Assembly: GCF_030145185.1 (NCBI RefSeq) | Contig: NZ_JAQYWB010000002.1 | Location: 62,001 to 126,000, forward strand | Source: Desulfoluna sp. | GTDB lineage: Bacteria > Desulfobacterota > Desulfobacteria > Desulfobacterales > Desulfolunaceae | Length of the DNA: 64,000 nt | Reading direction: 5' to 3' | Part shown: positions 17,798 to 25,774 of the stretch, in pieces | How positions within the stretch are numbered: the stretch's first letter is position 1 | How the letters are laid out: each line of letters opens with the position of its first letter | Translations under genes and position numbers: made by a program | The notes under the pieces: model-generated | What the model saw: only the letters and a program-made list of their open reading frames with translations | Database searches by the model: none | Told to the model about the DNA's origin: nothing

Positions 17798-18595
17798 TTA
17801 GACCGCAACACCCCGTCCCCCGGCTTGCCTTCCACGCCCTTTAGAAAGGGTGGTTTCGGTTGCGTGCACATGCTCTTCCACATGGGAGCCGATGAGTTGA
17901 CGAACCATCTCGGCCGTCTCTTCCACGGAGAGGTGAGCATACGCCTCATAGGGAATTTCATCGAGAATATCAATGCTCAGGTACTGCTTCCCGGTAAAAT
18001 TCATGCTGTACTTGGGCAGGGCTTTTCGTGTCCCGTTGATGGCAATGGGCAGGATGGGGAGCTTCATCTGATGGGCCAGAATGAAGGCCCCGGGTTTGAA
18101 GACCCTCAAGTGCCCGTCAAAGGAGCGCGTCCCTTCGGGAAAAAAATAGACGGAGGCGCCCTCTTTCAAGGTCTTTTCACAGGCAGCCATCATCTCGGCG
18201 ATGCTCTCTTTGTCCCCACGCTTCAATCGAATGTACCGGTTCATCACCATGTTCCACCCAATAAGGGGAAGCTTGAACACCTCGGCTTTGGAGACCCATT
18301 TAAAGGGAAAAAAGAGGGTAAACGCCGCCAGAATATCCAGCTGAGACTGATGGTTGGAGACCACCATATAGGTCTTCTTCCAGTCCACTTTCTTTCGGCC
18401 CCGGGTGACGATCCGCCAGGCGGGCATGGTCCAGATATACACAGAGGCCCAGAAGCAGGAGTAAAGATGTAAAATGACAAGTCGCTTATCAAAGGGTCGA
18501 GTAACCACCCAGATCAACACGGCTATCACATAAAAAACAAGACTGGTCAGCGCAATGTAGGCCAGAAACAACTTGGAAATCAATCGATTCAGCAT
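17798..18595 (-). CDS. plsC: 1-acylglycerol-3-phosphate acyltransferase (PlsC family)
   Basis: The product has 265 residues from the ATG at 18595, preceded by AAAAGGGA; an ATG at 18619 would add eight residues but has no ribosome-binding site. Two N-terminal hydrophobic segments (about 8-40 and 48-65) anchor it to the inner membrane. The acyltransferase box NHQSQLD (HX4D) and the second box FPEGTRS are both intact. It is predicted to make phosphatidic acid from lysophosphatidic acid. It follows fdhD upstream on the same strand without an obvious functional link. Confidence 0.9.
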   Translation of the reverse strand: MLNRLISKLFLAYIALTSLVFYVIAVLIWVVTRPFDKRLVILHLYSCFWASVYIWTMPAWRIVTRGRKKVDWKKTYMVVSNHQSQLDILAAFTLFFPFKWVSKAEVFKLPLIGWNMVMNRYIRLKRGDKESIAEMMAACEKTLKEGASVYFFPEGTRSFDGHLRVFKPGAFILAHQMKLPILPIAINGTRKALPKYSMNFTGKQYLSIDILDEIPYEAYAHLSVEETAEMVRQLIGSHVEEHVHATETTLSKGRGRQAGGRGVAV

Positions 18596-18871
18596 GAGAA
18601 TTCGGTCCCTTTTCATCAATGTCTATTTTATGAAACCGTCGTTCTATTTGTGGCACAAAGTGATCTTAATTTCAAGATGTCCTCACGGAATCTCGTTTCA
18701 TTGACCACCCTCCCCATGCTATGAAGAAAACAAACTTTTTTATAACCCAGGGACCCCAGCTTAAAACAGGTTCCCCCCTTCATCCCAATACACCCATTGC
18801 CATGTGACACTCTGTCGGCACCCTGACGCGAGTATCCATGTTTATAATATCGCACCCTTCGAGGAGGCAAT

Positions 18872-19735
18872 ATGGCGGTCCAGTGGTATCCCGGACATAT
18901 GAAAAAAGCGAGCGACGAAATTCGCGAAGCCTTAAAAAGAGTGGATGTGGTCATCGAAATCATCGATGCCCGCATCCCCATATCCAGTTCCAATCCCATG
19001 CTCAAAGAGTTAAAGGGATCCAAGCCCTGTGTACGGGTTCTCAATAAAAAAGACCTGGCCGACCCTGAGGTGACCGCGCGCTGGATCCTGGCCATGGAAA
19101 AAGAGGTGAATGTCCGGGCCGTTGCCATTGAGGCCTTGAAGAAAAAAGAGGTGGACAAGGTCAAAAGTATCGCCATCTCCCTGGCTCCGGACGAGCTGAA
19201 ACGCGGCGTCCGCGCCCTGGTCGTGGGCATCCCCAACGTGGGAAAATCCACCTTCATCAACACCCTGGCCGGGCGCAAGGTCGCCAAGACAGGGGATGAG
19301 CCCGCGGTGACCAAACAGCAGCAGCATGTCCGCATCGAGGGCGGTCGAAAAGGATTTGATATCTCCGACACCCCGGGCGTTCTCTGGCCCAACCTGGCAG
19401 ACAGAAAAGGGGGCATCCGCCTGGGCGCAACCGGCGCGGTGCGGGACACGGCCCTGGACTATCTCGAAGTGGCCCCCCAGGCCGCTGTGGACCTTCTGAC
19501 CCATTATCGGGACCTGGTCGTCGAGCGTTACAAGCTCAAAGGAGAATCCGAAGAAGGGATGGATATTCTGGCTGAAATTGGAAAAAAACGAGGCTGCTTG
19601 AGGAAAGGGGGCATTGTCGACCTCCATAAAGCGGCCGAAATTGTCTGCCGGGAGATCAAAGCCGGAGATCTTGGACGTATCTCCCTGGATTGGCCTGAAG
19701 ATTACGAGATTGAAAGTAATACGGACTCGGACTAA
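18872..19735 (+). CDS. ylqF: Ribosome biogenesis GTPase YlqF (RbgA)
   Basis: The product has 287 residues. It is a circularly permuted GTPase: the G4 motif NKKDL (about 62) comes before G1 GIPNVGKST (about 123) and G3 DTPGV (about 168). Family members bind the 50S subunit late in assembly and help mature it. The opening AVQWYPGHMKKA is diagnostic. The ATG is preceded by GAGGAGGCAAT. It stands alone between divergent plsC and the PilZ gene. Confidence 0.95.
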   Translation: MAVQWYPGHMKKASDEIREALKRVDVVIEIIDARIPISSSNPMLKELKGSKPCVRVLNKKDLADPEVTARWILAMEKEVNVRAVAIEALKKKEVDKVKSIAISLAPDELKRGVRALVVGIPNVGKSTFINTLAGRKVAKTGDEPAVTKQQQHVRIEGGRKGFDISDTPGVLWPNLADRKGGIRLGATGAVRDTALDYLEVAPQAAVDLLTHYRDLVVERYKLKGESEEGMDILAEIGKKRGCLRKGGIVDLHKAAEIVCREIKAGDLGRISLDWPEDYEIESNTDSD

Positions 19736-19839
19736 GATTTGCTTCAGGAGGGAGTGAAAACACGGCCAGCAAAGGCTCTCTATCCTGCGTTGGCCTTCAC
19801 TATCCTTGTGGGATCTCCGGCCGTTATGGCGATAACCGA

Positions 19840-19868
19840 TTGACAAACAGAGGGCAACTCATTTAGAT
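19840..19868 (+). promoter_or_regulatory. Candidate promoter of the PilZ gene
   Basis: TTGACA (19840-19845) and TTAGAT (19863-19868) are 17 bases apart, about 65 bases before the ATG at 19933. Pattern evidence only. Confidence 0.5.
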
Positions 19869-19932
19869 ATACTTTAACGGGCAATGAATTATTTCTTCTC
19901 ATCCACAGATAGTTACACACAACTCAGGACCT

Positions 19933-20391
19933 ATGCTAAAACGATCCAAACAAAAAAGAGAGATGTCCCTGTCTGAAGCAACCTCACGACTGATTTCCCA
20001 TATCCTCAAAATGGGTCAGGGTGAGATCATGGAACTTCTCGAGCTTGTTGAGAAAAAAAACTTCGAGAAGAAAAGAAAATCACCCCGTTTCGACTACTAC
20101 GGAGAAGCCGTCTACGTGGTGAAAGGAAGAGCGTACACAGGGTTTATCAAAAACATCAGCTCCGAAGGGGTGTATATTGAAACCCCGGACATGGCAGATG
20201 CCGGTGAAAAAATCATCCTCTCCTTTGAATTACCCGATGGCGAACACATCCGCGTATCCGGGACGGTGGTCCGGGGAGAAGGAAACGGGTTTGCCGTCTC
20301 TTTTGACCGCACCATTGACGGGAACCTCTCCCGACTGGCCTCCTCTCCCTCAGAGCCCGAAGGCCCCGGTCTGTTCAAGCGGGGAAAATAA
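19933..20391 (+). CDS. PilZ domain protein (predicted c-di-GMP receptor)
   Basis: The product has 152 residues. A charged, helical N-terminal part (1-50) precedes a PilZ domain (about 53-135) with KKRKSPRFDY at the entrance and NISSEGVYIE, matching the RxxxR and D/NxSxxG elements that bind cyclic di-GMP. No output domain is fused, so it probably acts by protein contact. A promoter-like TTGACA/TTAGAT lies upstream and a bidirectional terminator downstream, so it looks monocistronic. Confidence 0.85.
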   Translation: MLKRSKQKREMSLSEATSRLISHILKMGQGEIMELLELVEKKNFEKKRKSPRFDYYGEAVYVVKGRAYTGFIKNISSEGVYIETPDMADAGEKIILSFELPDGEHIRVSGTVVRGEGNGFAVSFDRTIDGNLSRLASSPSEPEGPGLFKRGK

Positions 20392-20420
20392 GCACCGCCT
20401 GAGCCTTACAGAAAAACAAA

Positions 20421-20453
20421 AAGGCCCGCCACAATATGGCGGGCCTTTTTTTA
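20421..20453. terminator. Bidirectional terminator between PilZ gene and lysC
   Basis: AAGGCCCGCC pairs with GGCGGGCCTT around ACAATAT. T-runs follow on both strands, so it can stop both convergent genes. Confidence 0.9.
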
Positions 20454-20495
20454 TCCCCTGTCATGCGGGGCAAGCCTCGAAAACCTTCCGTTTCT

Positions 20496-21713
20496 CTACA
20501 TGGTATCCAGAGAAAAGGCGTCGTGCAGAATACGTACCGCCAGCTCGGCATAACGCTCATCGATCACGCAGGAGATCCGGATCTCGCTGGTGGTGATCAG
20601 GCGAATGTTGATGTTCTCGTCCGCCAGGGCCTGGAACATACGGGAAGCCACCCCGGAGTGATTCTTCATGCCCACGCCGATCACGGAGACCTTGGCGATA
20701 TCATCGGCCACCAGCACCTCTTTGCCCCCAAGCTCCTCAGCCACCCGTCGGGTAATCTCGATGGCTTCCTGGTAATCGGTCTTGGTCACGGTAAAGGTGA
20801 GGTCGGTTTCCCCGCCGGACCGAGTGTTCTGGATGATCATGTCCACTTGAATACCGGAAGCGGCCAGGGGAGAAAAGATTTTGGCGGAGACGCCAGGCTG
20901 GTCAGGGACTTTCTTGACGGTAATACGCGCTTCGTTCTTATCCAGGGTCACGCCGGAGACAACAAGCTGCTCCATTCCGGACTCTTCATTAACAACCATG
21001 GTCCCTATCTCCTCATTGAAAGATGATCTAACGTGAATCGGCACGTTGTATTTTTTTGCAAAACCCACAGAACGAATCTGAAGGACCTTGGCCCCCAGAC
21101 TGGCCATCTCAAGCATCTCATCGTAGGAGATCCTCTCCAGCTTTCTCGCTTTGTCACAGATCCTGGGGTCGGTGGTGTAGATCCCGTCCACGTCGGTATA
21201 AATTTCACAGGCATCCGCCTTGATAGACGCGGCGATGGCCACAGCAGAGGTATCGGAGCCCCCGCGACCCAGGGTGGTGATGTTGCCATCGGAATCCATC
21301 CCCTGAAACCCGGCTACCACAACGATCTTCTTTTCCGCCAGCAGACTTTTGATGCGATTGGCGCCGATCTTCATAATCCGAGCTTTACCGGCGCCGTTGT
21401 CCGTCTGGATCTCGGCCTGGAACCCTAAAAGAGACTCGGCACGATAGCCCATCTGCTGCAGGGTGATCGCCATCAGGGAGACCGTGGTCTGCTCACCCGT
21501 GGAGAGCAGGACATCCATCTCGCGTTTGCTGGGCTTTTCTGAGGCCTGATAGGCCATCTCAGTCAATTTATCGGTCACGCCGCTCATGGCAGAAAGCACC
21601 ACCACCACGTCGTTCCCTTCGTCATAGGCCTTGGCAACGCGCGTGGCCACGTTGTGTATGCGCTCCAGGTCCCCGACGGATGTGCCACCATATTTTTGTA
21701 CGATCAATGCCAT
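20496..21713 (-). CDS. lysC: Aspartate kinase LysC
   Basis: The product has 405 residues. The kinase domain (1-245) begins VQKYGGTSVGDLERI and contains GRGGSDTSAVA. Two ACT domains follow (about 265-400), where lysine or threonine feedback usually acts. It catalyses ATP-dependent phosphorylation of aspartate, the first step to lysine, threonine and methionine. It is monofunctional, with no homoserine dehydrogenase fused. The ATG follows GGAGAGAC. It is the downstream gene of the tsaE-lysC pair, separated by about 90 bases. Confidence 0.97.
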   Translation of the reverse strand: MALIVQKYGGTSVGDLERIHNVATRVAKAYDEGNDVVVVLSAMSGVTDKLTEMAYQASEKPSKREMDVLLSTGEQTTVSLMAITLQQMGYRAESLLGFQAEIQTDNGAGKARIMKIGANRIKSLLAEKKIVVVAGFQGMDSDGNITTLGRGGSDTSAVAIAASIKADACEIYTDVDGIYTTDPRICDKARKLERISYDEMLEMASLGAKVLQIRSVGFAKKYNVPIHVRSSFNEEIGTMVVNEESGMEQLVVSGVTLDKNEARITVKKVPDQPGVSAKIFSPLAASGIQVDMIIQNTRSGGETDLTFTVTKTDYQEAIEITRRVAEELGGKEVLVADDIAKVSVIGVGMKNHSGVASRMFQALADENINIRLITTSEIRISCVIDERYAELAVRILHDAFSLDTM

Positions 21714-21802
21714 TGTCTCTCCATAACGAACAAATTCGAAATCACTTGTCCCGGGATATTGTCACAAAGGTGTAAAAGCCCCATACGTTTCAGGCTCTTG
21801 TA

Positions 21803-22300
21803 TCAGACTTGTTCTCTCAAGTCCACATTCGGATGCAAACAGCGCATCGTAATCACGCGCTCGTCCGGTCCCTCTTCGCCCAGAACAATGGCCAGATCCG
21901 TGCCAAGCTCATCATCATCGGACCGTTCGGGCCATTCCACCACGATCACTCCCTCCTGCTGCTGCATATCGCGATACCCGATCTCTTCAAGCTCCTCGCC
22001 TCCCCCCAAACGGTAGAGATCGAGGTGGAAGAGAGGCAACCGCCCCGGATACTCATTGACGATGGTGTAGGTGGGGCTGGTGACAGGATACCTCTCGTCT
22101 ACCCCCAACCCCCGGGCGAGACCGCGGGCAAAACAGGTCTTCCCACTGCCCAGGTCTCCGGCAAGGGTCATCACAATCGGGCCGTTGATCGCACGGCCCA
22201 TCAGCCGCCCCACCTCTTCGGTCTCCTCGGTGGAATCCGTGGTGAGGACAAGACGACCCGCGGCAAGCAGTTCGCCGATATACGATGGTTTGATGTTCAT
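21803..22300 (-). CDS. tsaE: TsaE, tRNA t6A biosynthesis ATPase
   Basis: The product has 165 residues. The Walker A motif GDLGSGKTCFARG (about 47) and SPTYTIVNEYPG identify the TsaE family, the ATPase that works with TsaB and TsaD to make threonylcarbamoyl-adenosine at position 37 of ANN-decoding tRNAs. Length is normal. It lies between nnr (upstream) and lysC (downstream). The nnr-tsaE order is common in bacteria. Confidence 0.95.
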   Translation of the reverse strand: MNIKPSYIGELLAAGRLVLTTDSTEETEEVGRLMGRAINGPIVMTLAGDLGSGKTCFARGLARGLGVDERYPVTSPTYTIVNEYPGRLPLFHLDLYRLGGGEELEEIGYRDMQQQEGVIVVEWPERSDDDELGTDLAIVLGEEGPDERVITMRCLHPNVDLREQV

Positions 22301-22382
22301 AGATATGCCACACTTCGGCTTCTAAAAAGCCGTTATTTTATATATTGATTGATGGTCACGAAAAATCTGCAGCAGACACATT

Positions 22383-23972
22383 TCAGAGCACCCAGGCCTC
22401 TGCCGCTCGGGGCCCCAGAGTACTGCGGGCCGCATCGGAGAGGACACCCGGCAAAAGATCAATGAGCCGGGAGGCGGCCATGCCGGTTTCAAGGCCCTGG
22501 TCCATCAGACGGTTGGCGGCTTCACCGTGGAGGTAAACCGCGATCTCAGAAGCCTCTTTGCAGGGGATCCCCTGGGCGAGGAGGGCGCCGATAAACCCGG
22601 TGAGCACATCTCCGGTACCGCCGGTGGCCAAAAGCGCATTGCCGGTCGGGTTGACGGCACAGCGGCCGTCCGGGTGGGCCACCACGGTGCCGGCCCCCTT
22701 GAGGACCACATGAAGGCCGGTCTGGGTCGCAAAGGATCGGGCAGCATGGATCCGGTCCGCCTGAATCTCAGGGACAGAAAGTCCCATCAACCTGGCCAGC
22801 TCTTTGGGATGCGGGGTAATCACCGCATCGGCTTTGATCTCACGAATCAGCTCCGGTTTTTTGGCCAGAAGGTTGAGCGCGTCGGCGTCCAGAACCATGG
22901 GAACCAGACAAAAATCAATGGCCGCGGTGAGGGCCGCCAGGGCGCCTGGGGAGGTCGTCAGCCCCGGCCCGATGGCCACCGCGTCCCGGCCATCCAAAAA
23001 ATCGGCAATGGCCTGGCCGCAACCGGGATGAAAACTGCCGTCCGAATCATGGGGCAAAGGCAGGCTCATGGCCTCCAGACACCGGGTTTCAAAGACCGCG
23101 TTGATGCATGACGGCAAAGCCGTGGTGACCAGCCCTGCCCCCCCGGCAACGGCTGCCGCAGACGCCAGGACAGCCGCCCCGCTTTTTCCCAGGGAGCCCG
23201 CCACCAGCGCAAGATGCCCCCGGGTGCCTTTATGGGCATGGGGACTCAAAGGGACGACACGCTGGGAGACCGACTCACTGGAGATCAACCGGGTCTCCAC
23301 GTTCGCCTGGTCCACGGCCCGCTCTGGGATCCCAATGTCCACGATGGAGAGCTCACCCGCGTACTCCCTGCCGGGGGAGAGAAAATGACCCGGCTTGGGC
23401 CGACAAAAGGTGGCGGTGGCGGCGGCCTTAACCGCACACCCCAAGACCCTGCCGGTGTCCGCACACACCCCGGAAGGGATATCCACGGAAACAACCGGTC
23501 GGCCGGAGGCATTAACGGCCTGAATCACCTCCGCGTAAAGCCCCGTGACCTCCCGCTGAAGTCCTGTGCCAAAAAGCGCGTCCACCACCAGAGAGCTGTG
23601 GGACAGGGCGCGATGCAAAGCCGTCAGATCGCCGGCCTCAGCCACCGCCATCACCGCCACATTCAACGGCTCCAGAAGTTCCAGGTTTTCCAGGGCCTCC
23701 CCTTGGATCCCGTCCACGCCCCCCACCACAAACACAGGGACCTCCATCCCGCGCTCCGCGAGATACCGGGCAACGACAAAGCCGTCCCCCCCGTTGTTCC
23801 CGCGACCCGCCACCACAACCCCCTGGGTCAAAGGCTTGCCAGCCATCAGCCGGTCAAGGGCCGACACGCACCCGCGCCCCGCGCTCTCCATGAGTACCCG
23901 CCCGGGAATACCGATCTCCTGTATGGTTCGGTGATCGATCTCCTGCATCTGTTTTGCTGTGGTCAACTGCAT
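22383..23972 (-). CDS. nnr: Bifunctional NAD(P)H-hydrate epimerase/dehydratase
   Basis: The product has 529 residues. The N-terminal epimerase domain (about 1-215, YjeF_N) has RGNNGGDGFVVARYL and VDIPSGVCADTG. The C-terminal dehydratase domain (about 230-520) has AIGPGLT, LDADALNLL, ITPHPKELARL and the ATP-binding NALLATGGTGDVLTG. Together they repair damaged NADHX and NADPHX. The ATG follows AGGGAGA. Repeat copy C begins just upstream of the start, so the promoter lies within or near that element. Confidence 0.96.
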   Translation of the reverse strand: MQLTTAKQMQEIDHRTIQEIGIPGRVLMESAGRGCVSALDRLMAGKPLTQGVVVAGRGNNGGDGFVVARYLAERGMEVPVFVVGGVDGIQGEALENLELLEPLNVAVMAVAEAGDLTALHRALSHSSLVVDALFGTGLQREVTGLYAEVIQAVNASGRPVVSVDIPSGVCADTGRVLGCAVKAAATATFCRPKPGHFLSPGREYAGELSIVDIGIPERAVDQANVETRLISSESVSQRVVPLSPHAHKGTRGHLALVAGSLGKSGAAVLASAAAVAGGAGLVTTALPSCINAVFETRCLEAMSLPLPHDSDGSFHPGCGQAIADFLDGRDAVAIGPGLTTSPGALAALTAAIDFCLVPMVLDADALNLLAKKPELIREIKADAVITPHPKELARLMGLSVPEIQADRIHAARSFATQTGLHVVLKGAGTVVAHPDGRCAVNPTGNALLATGGTGDVLTGFIGALLAQGIPCKEASEIAVYLHGEAANRLMDQGLETGMAASRLIDLLPGVLSDAARSTLGPRAAEAWVL

Positions 23973-23996
23973 GGTGAAAGTCTCCCTATAAAAGCA

Positions 23997-24316
23997 GCCT
24001 CCGGCGGCCCTGCCGGGGGCTAAACTTTTAAAAAGTTTAACAAACAGGTCTTAAACATTCGTCTTGAATGAATTTTGTTTTAAAGGCGGAGATGATTTAG
24101 CGTGAGGGATCCGTCTTCGCCTGCAGCTACGCCGTGACATGGGGCAAAGCGCATCTGCAACCTGCTTTCAAGGTGTTTTATACGTTGCACAACATGAAAA
24201 AGGTATAAATAACCGCACTGTTTCTCGAAATACGCCGTTGCGATTTGACCCGAGGAACGAGGGGCAAAGCGCAGCGGCAACCCGCTTTCAAGGTGGCTCA
24301 CCTTGCCGCCGGAGGC
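23997..24316 (-). repeat. Interspersed structured repeat, copy C (inverted, longest)
   Basis: This is the reverse orientation of copies A and B. The left edge GCCTCCGGCGGC continues as CCTGCCGGGGGCTAAACTTT. The right edge reads CAAGGTGGCTCACCTTG, then GCCGCCGGAGGC. Hairpin 2 is GCCGTTGCG (24234-24242) with CGCAGCGGC (24270-24278). An internal segment (about 24120-24175) partly duplicates the CTTTCAAGGTG-proximal part, explaining its 320-base length. It fills the gap between pdxJ and nnr. Confidence 0.87.
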
Positions 24317-24328
24317 ATTTTTTTGCTC

Positions 24329-25054
24329 TTAGCTGTGCAGCTCTTTCACCAGCTGGGCCATGTCGCGGACGGCCTGGTCCAGACCGATCATGGAGGCTCT
24401 GGCGATGATGCTGTGGCCGATGCTGTACTCGTCGATCTCGGGAACCTCTTTGAAGGCTTTCACCGTATCGTAGTTGATGCCGTGGCCGGCGTTGACGCCC
24501 AGAGCCAGCTCGTGGCCGAGTTTGGCGGCGGCTTTGATGCGGTCCATCTCTTCGCGTTTTTCCGCGTCGGTGATGGCATCGCAATAGGCCCCGGTGTGGA
24601 TCTCGATAAAATCAGCCCCCACCTCTTTGGCGGTACGGATCTGATCAAGATCCGGGTCGATAAAGATACTCACAGGGATCTCGCCCTCCTGAAGTTCTTT
24701 GATGGCCTCAGTGATATGGGCCTTGTGGGTAAGCAGGTCCAGTCCCCCTTCGGTGGTCACCTCTTCCCGGCTCTCTGGAACGAGGGTCACCAGCTCGGGC
24801 TTGATGTCCAGGGCAATGGCCAGCATCTCTTCGGTGGCGGCCATCTCAAGGATAAAACGGGTCTGAATGACCTGACGAAGCAGGCGAATGTCCCGGTCCT
24901 GCACGTGGCGGCGGTCTTCACGCAAGTGGGCGACAATGCCATCGGCACCGGCCATTTCAGCGCGTAAAGCGGCGGCGATGGGATCGGGGTAGGTGGCCCT
25001 GCGGGCCTGACGAAGGGTGGCGATGTGATCGATATTGACTGCAAGTCCTGCCAT
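24329..25054 (-). CDS. pdxJ: Pyridoxine 5'-phosphate synthase PdxJ
   Basis: The product has 241 residues. LAVNIDHIATLRQARR at the start, HLREDRRHVQDRDI and EIHTGAYCDA are hallmark segments of PdxJ, the TIM barrel that condenses 1-deoxyxylulose-5-phosphate with 3-amino-2-oxopropyl phosphate to give pyridoxine phosphate. The start ATG follows GGAGTGACC. The gene ends 12 bases from repeat copy C, so transcription may run into or stop in the repeat. Confidence 0.97.
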   Translation of the reverse strand: MAGLAVNIDHIATLRQARRATYPDPIAAALRAEMAGADGIVAHLREDRRHVQDRDIRLLRQVIQTRFILEMAATEEMLAIALDIKPELVTLVPESREEVTTEGGLDLLTHKAHITEAIKELQEGEIPVSIFIDPDLDQIRTAKEVGADFIEIHTGAYCDAITDAEKREEMDRIKAAAKLGHELALGVNAGHGINYDTVKAFKEVPEIDEYSIGHSIIARASMIGLDQAVRDMAQLVKELHS

Positions 25055-25246
25055 GGATAGGTCACTCCAAATAGATCGATAGGTTAGTATGACGACTCCG
25101 CGGACAGACCGAACGGAAGGCGGAGCATTGAATCAACGGGCACGGCAACGCAACCGGAGGGGCCGGTCTGCGAGGGTATTTTTCCGAAGTCTAACACCGG
25201 GTTTATCCCGGATCAAGCCCTGTTGATCATCTCTCGAAGCACAAAC

Positions 25247-25271
25247 AAAAAAGGGCTCCGAAGGGGAGCCC
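25247..25271 (-). terminator. Terminator of the phoH-HD-ybeY operon
   Basis: On the minus strand GGGCTCC pairs with GGAGCCC and is followed by a T6 run. It lies about 50 bases after the ybeY stop. Confidence 0.88.
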
Positions 25272-25318
25272 TGCCTCGGCAATTCGCCAAGGAGCTGTTC
25301 ATCTGTATGTTATGCCAC

Positions 25319-25774
25319 TTAGAAATAATCCAGAGCGGCATCGGGCTCAATGAGCCGAAGGAGTTCCCGACTTTTTTCAGCCATGACCGCCTCCGCGTCC
25401 TCCCCGAGTTCATGGTCGTAACCGGCCAGATGCAAAATGCCGTGAACCAGAAGCTGGCTGTAGCGCTGTAAAAGAGTCACGCCCCGCTCTTCGGCCTCTC
25501 GGGCTGCGGTGTCGCAGGAGATAATCACATCCCCCAGAAGGGGCGAGACAAACGACGAGTCGCCATCATCCATGGCAAAGGAGAGCACGTTGGTGGTGGC
25601 TTCCTTTCCCCGGTACTGATGATTGATCTCGAACATCTCGGCGTCATCCACAAAGGAGAGGGAGAGTTCCCTCTCATGTAATGCCAAGGCGTTTAAGATG
25701 ACTGTCCCTCTCGCCTGTATCTCGTCCTGAGGAACCGTATGCCTCTCCTGACGATTGTCGATTTGAATCTCCAT
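25319..25774 (-). CDS. ybeY: Endoribonuclease YbeY (rRNA maturation factor)
   Basis: The product has 151 residues from the ATG at 25774 (AGAGGG upstream). A longer frame to 25849 lacks a ribosome-binding site and would overlap the upstream gene even more. The zinc site HGILHLAGYDHE (three histidines) is intact. YbeY processes 16S rRNA 3' ends and takes part in 70S quality control. The start lies 100 bases inside the 3' end of the HD-domain gene, in another frame. The order phoH, HD protein, ybeY is a classic cluster. Confidence 0.94.
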   Translation of the reverse strand: MEIQIDNRQERHTVPQDEIQARGTVILNALALHERELSLSFVDDAEMFEINHQYRGKEATTNVLSFAMDDGDSSFVSPLLGDVIISCDTAAREAEERGVTLLQRYSQLLVHGILHLAGYDHELGEDAEAVMAEKSRELLRLIEPDAALDYF

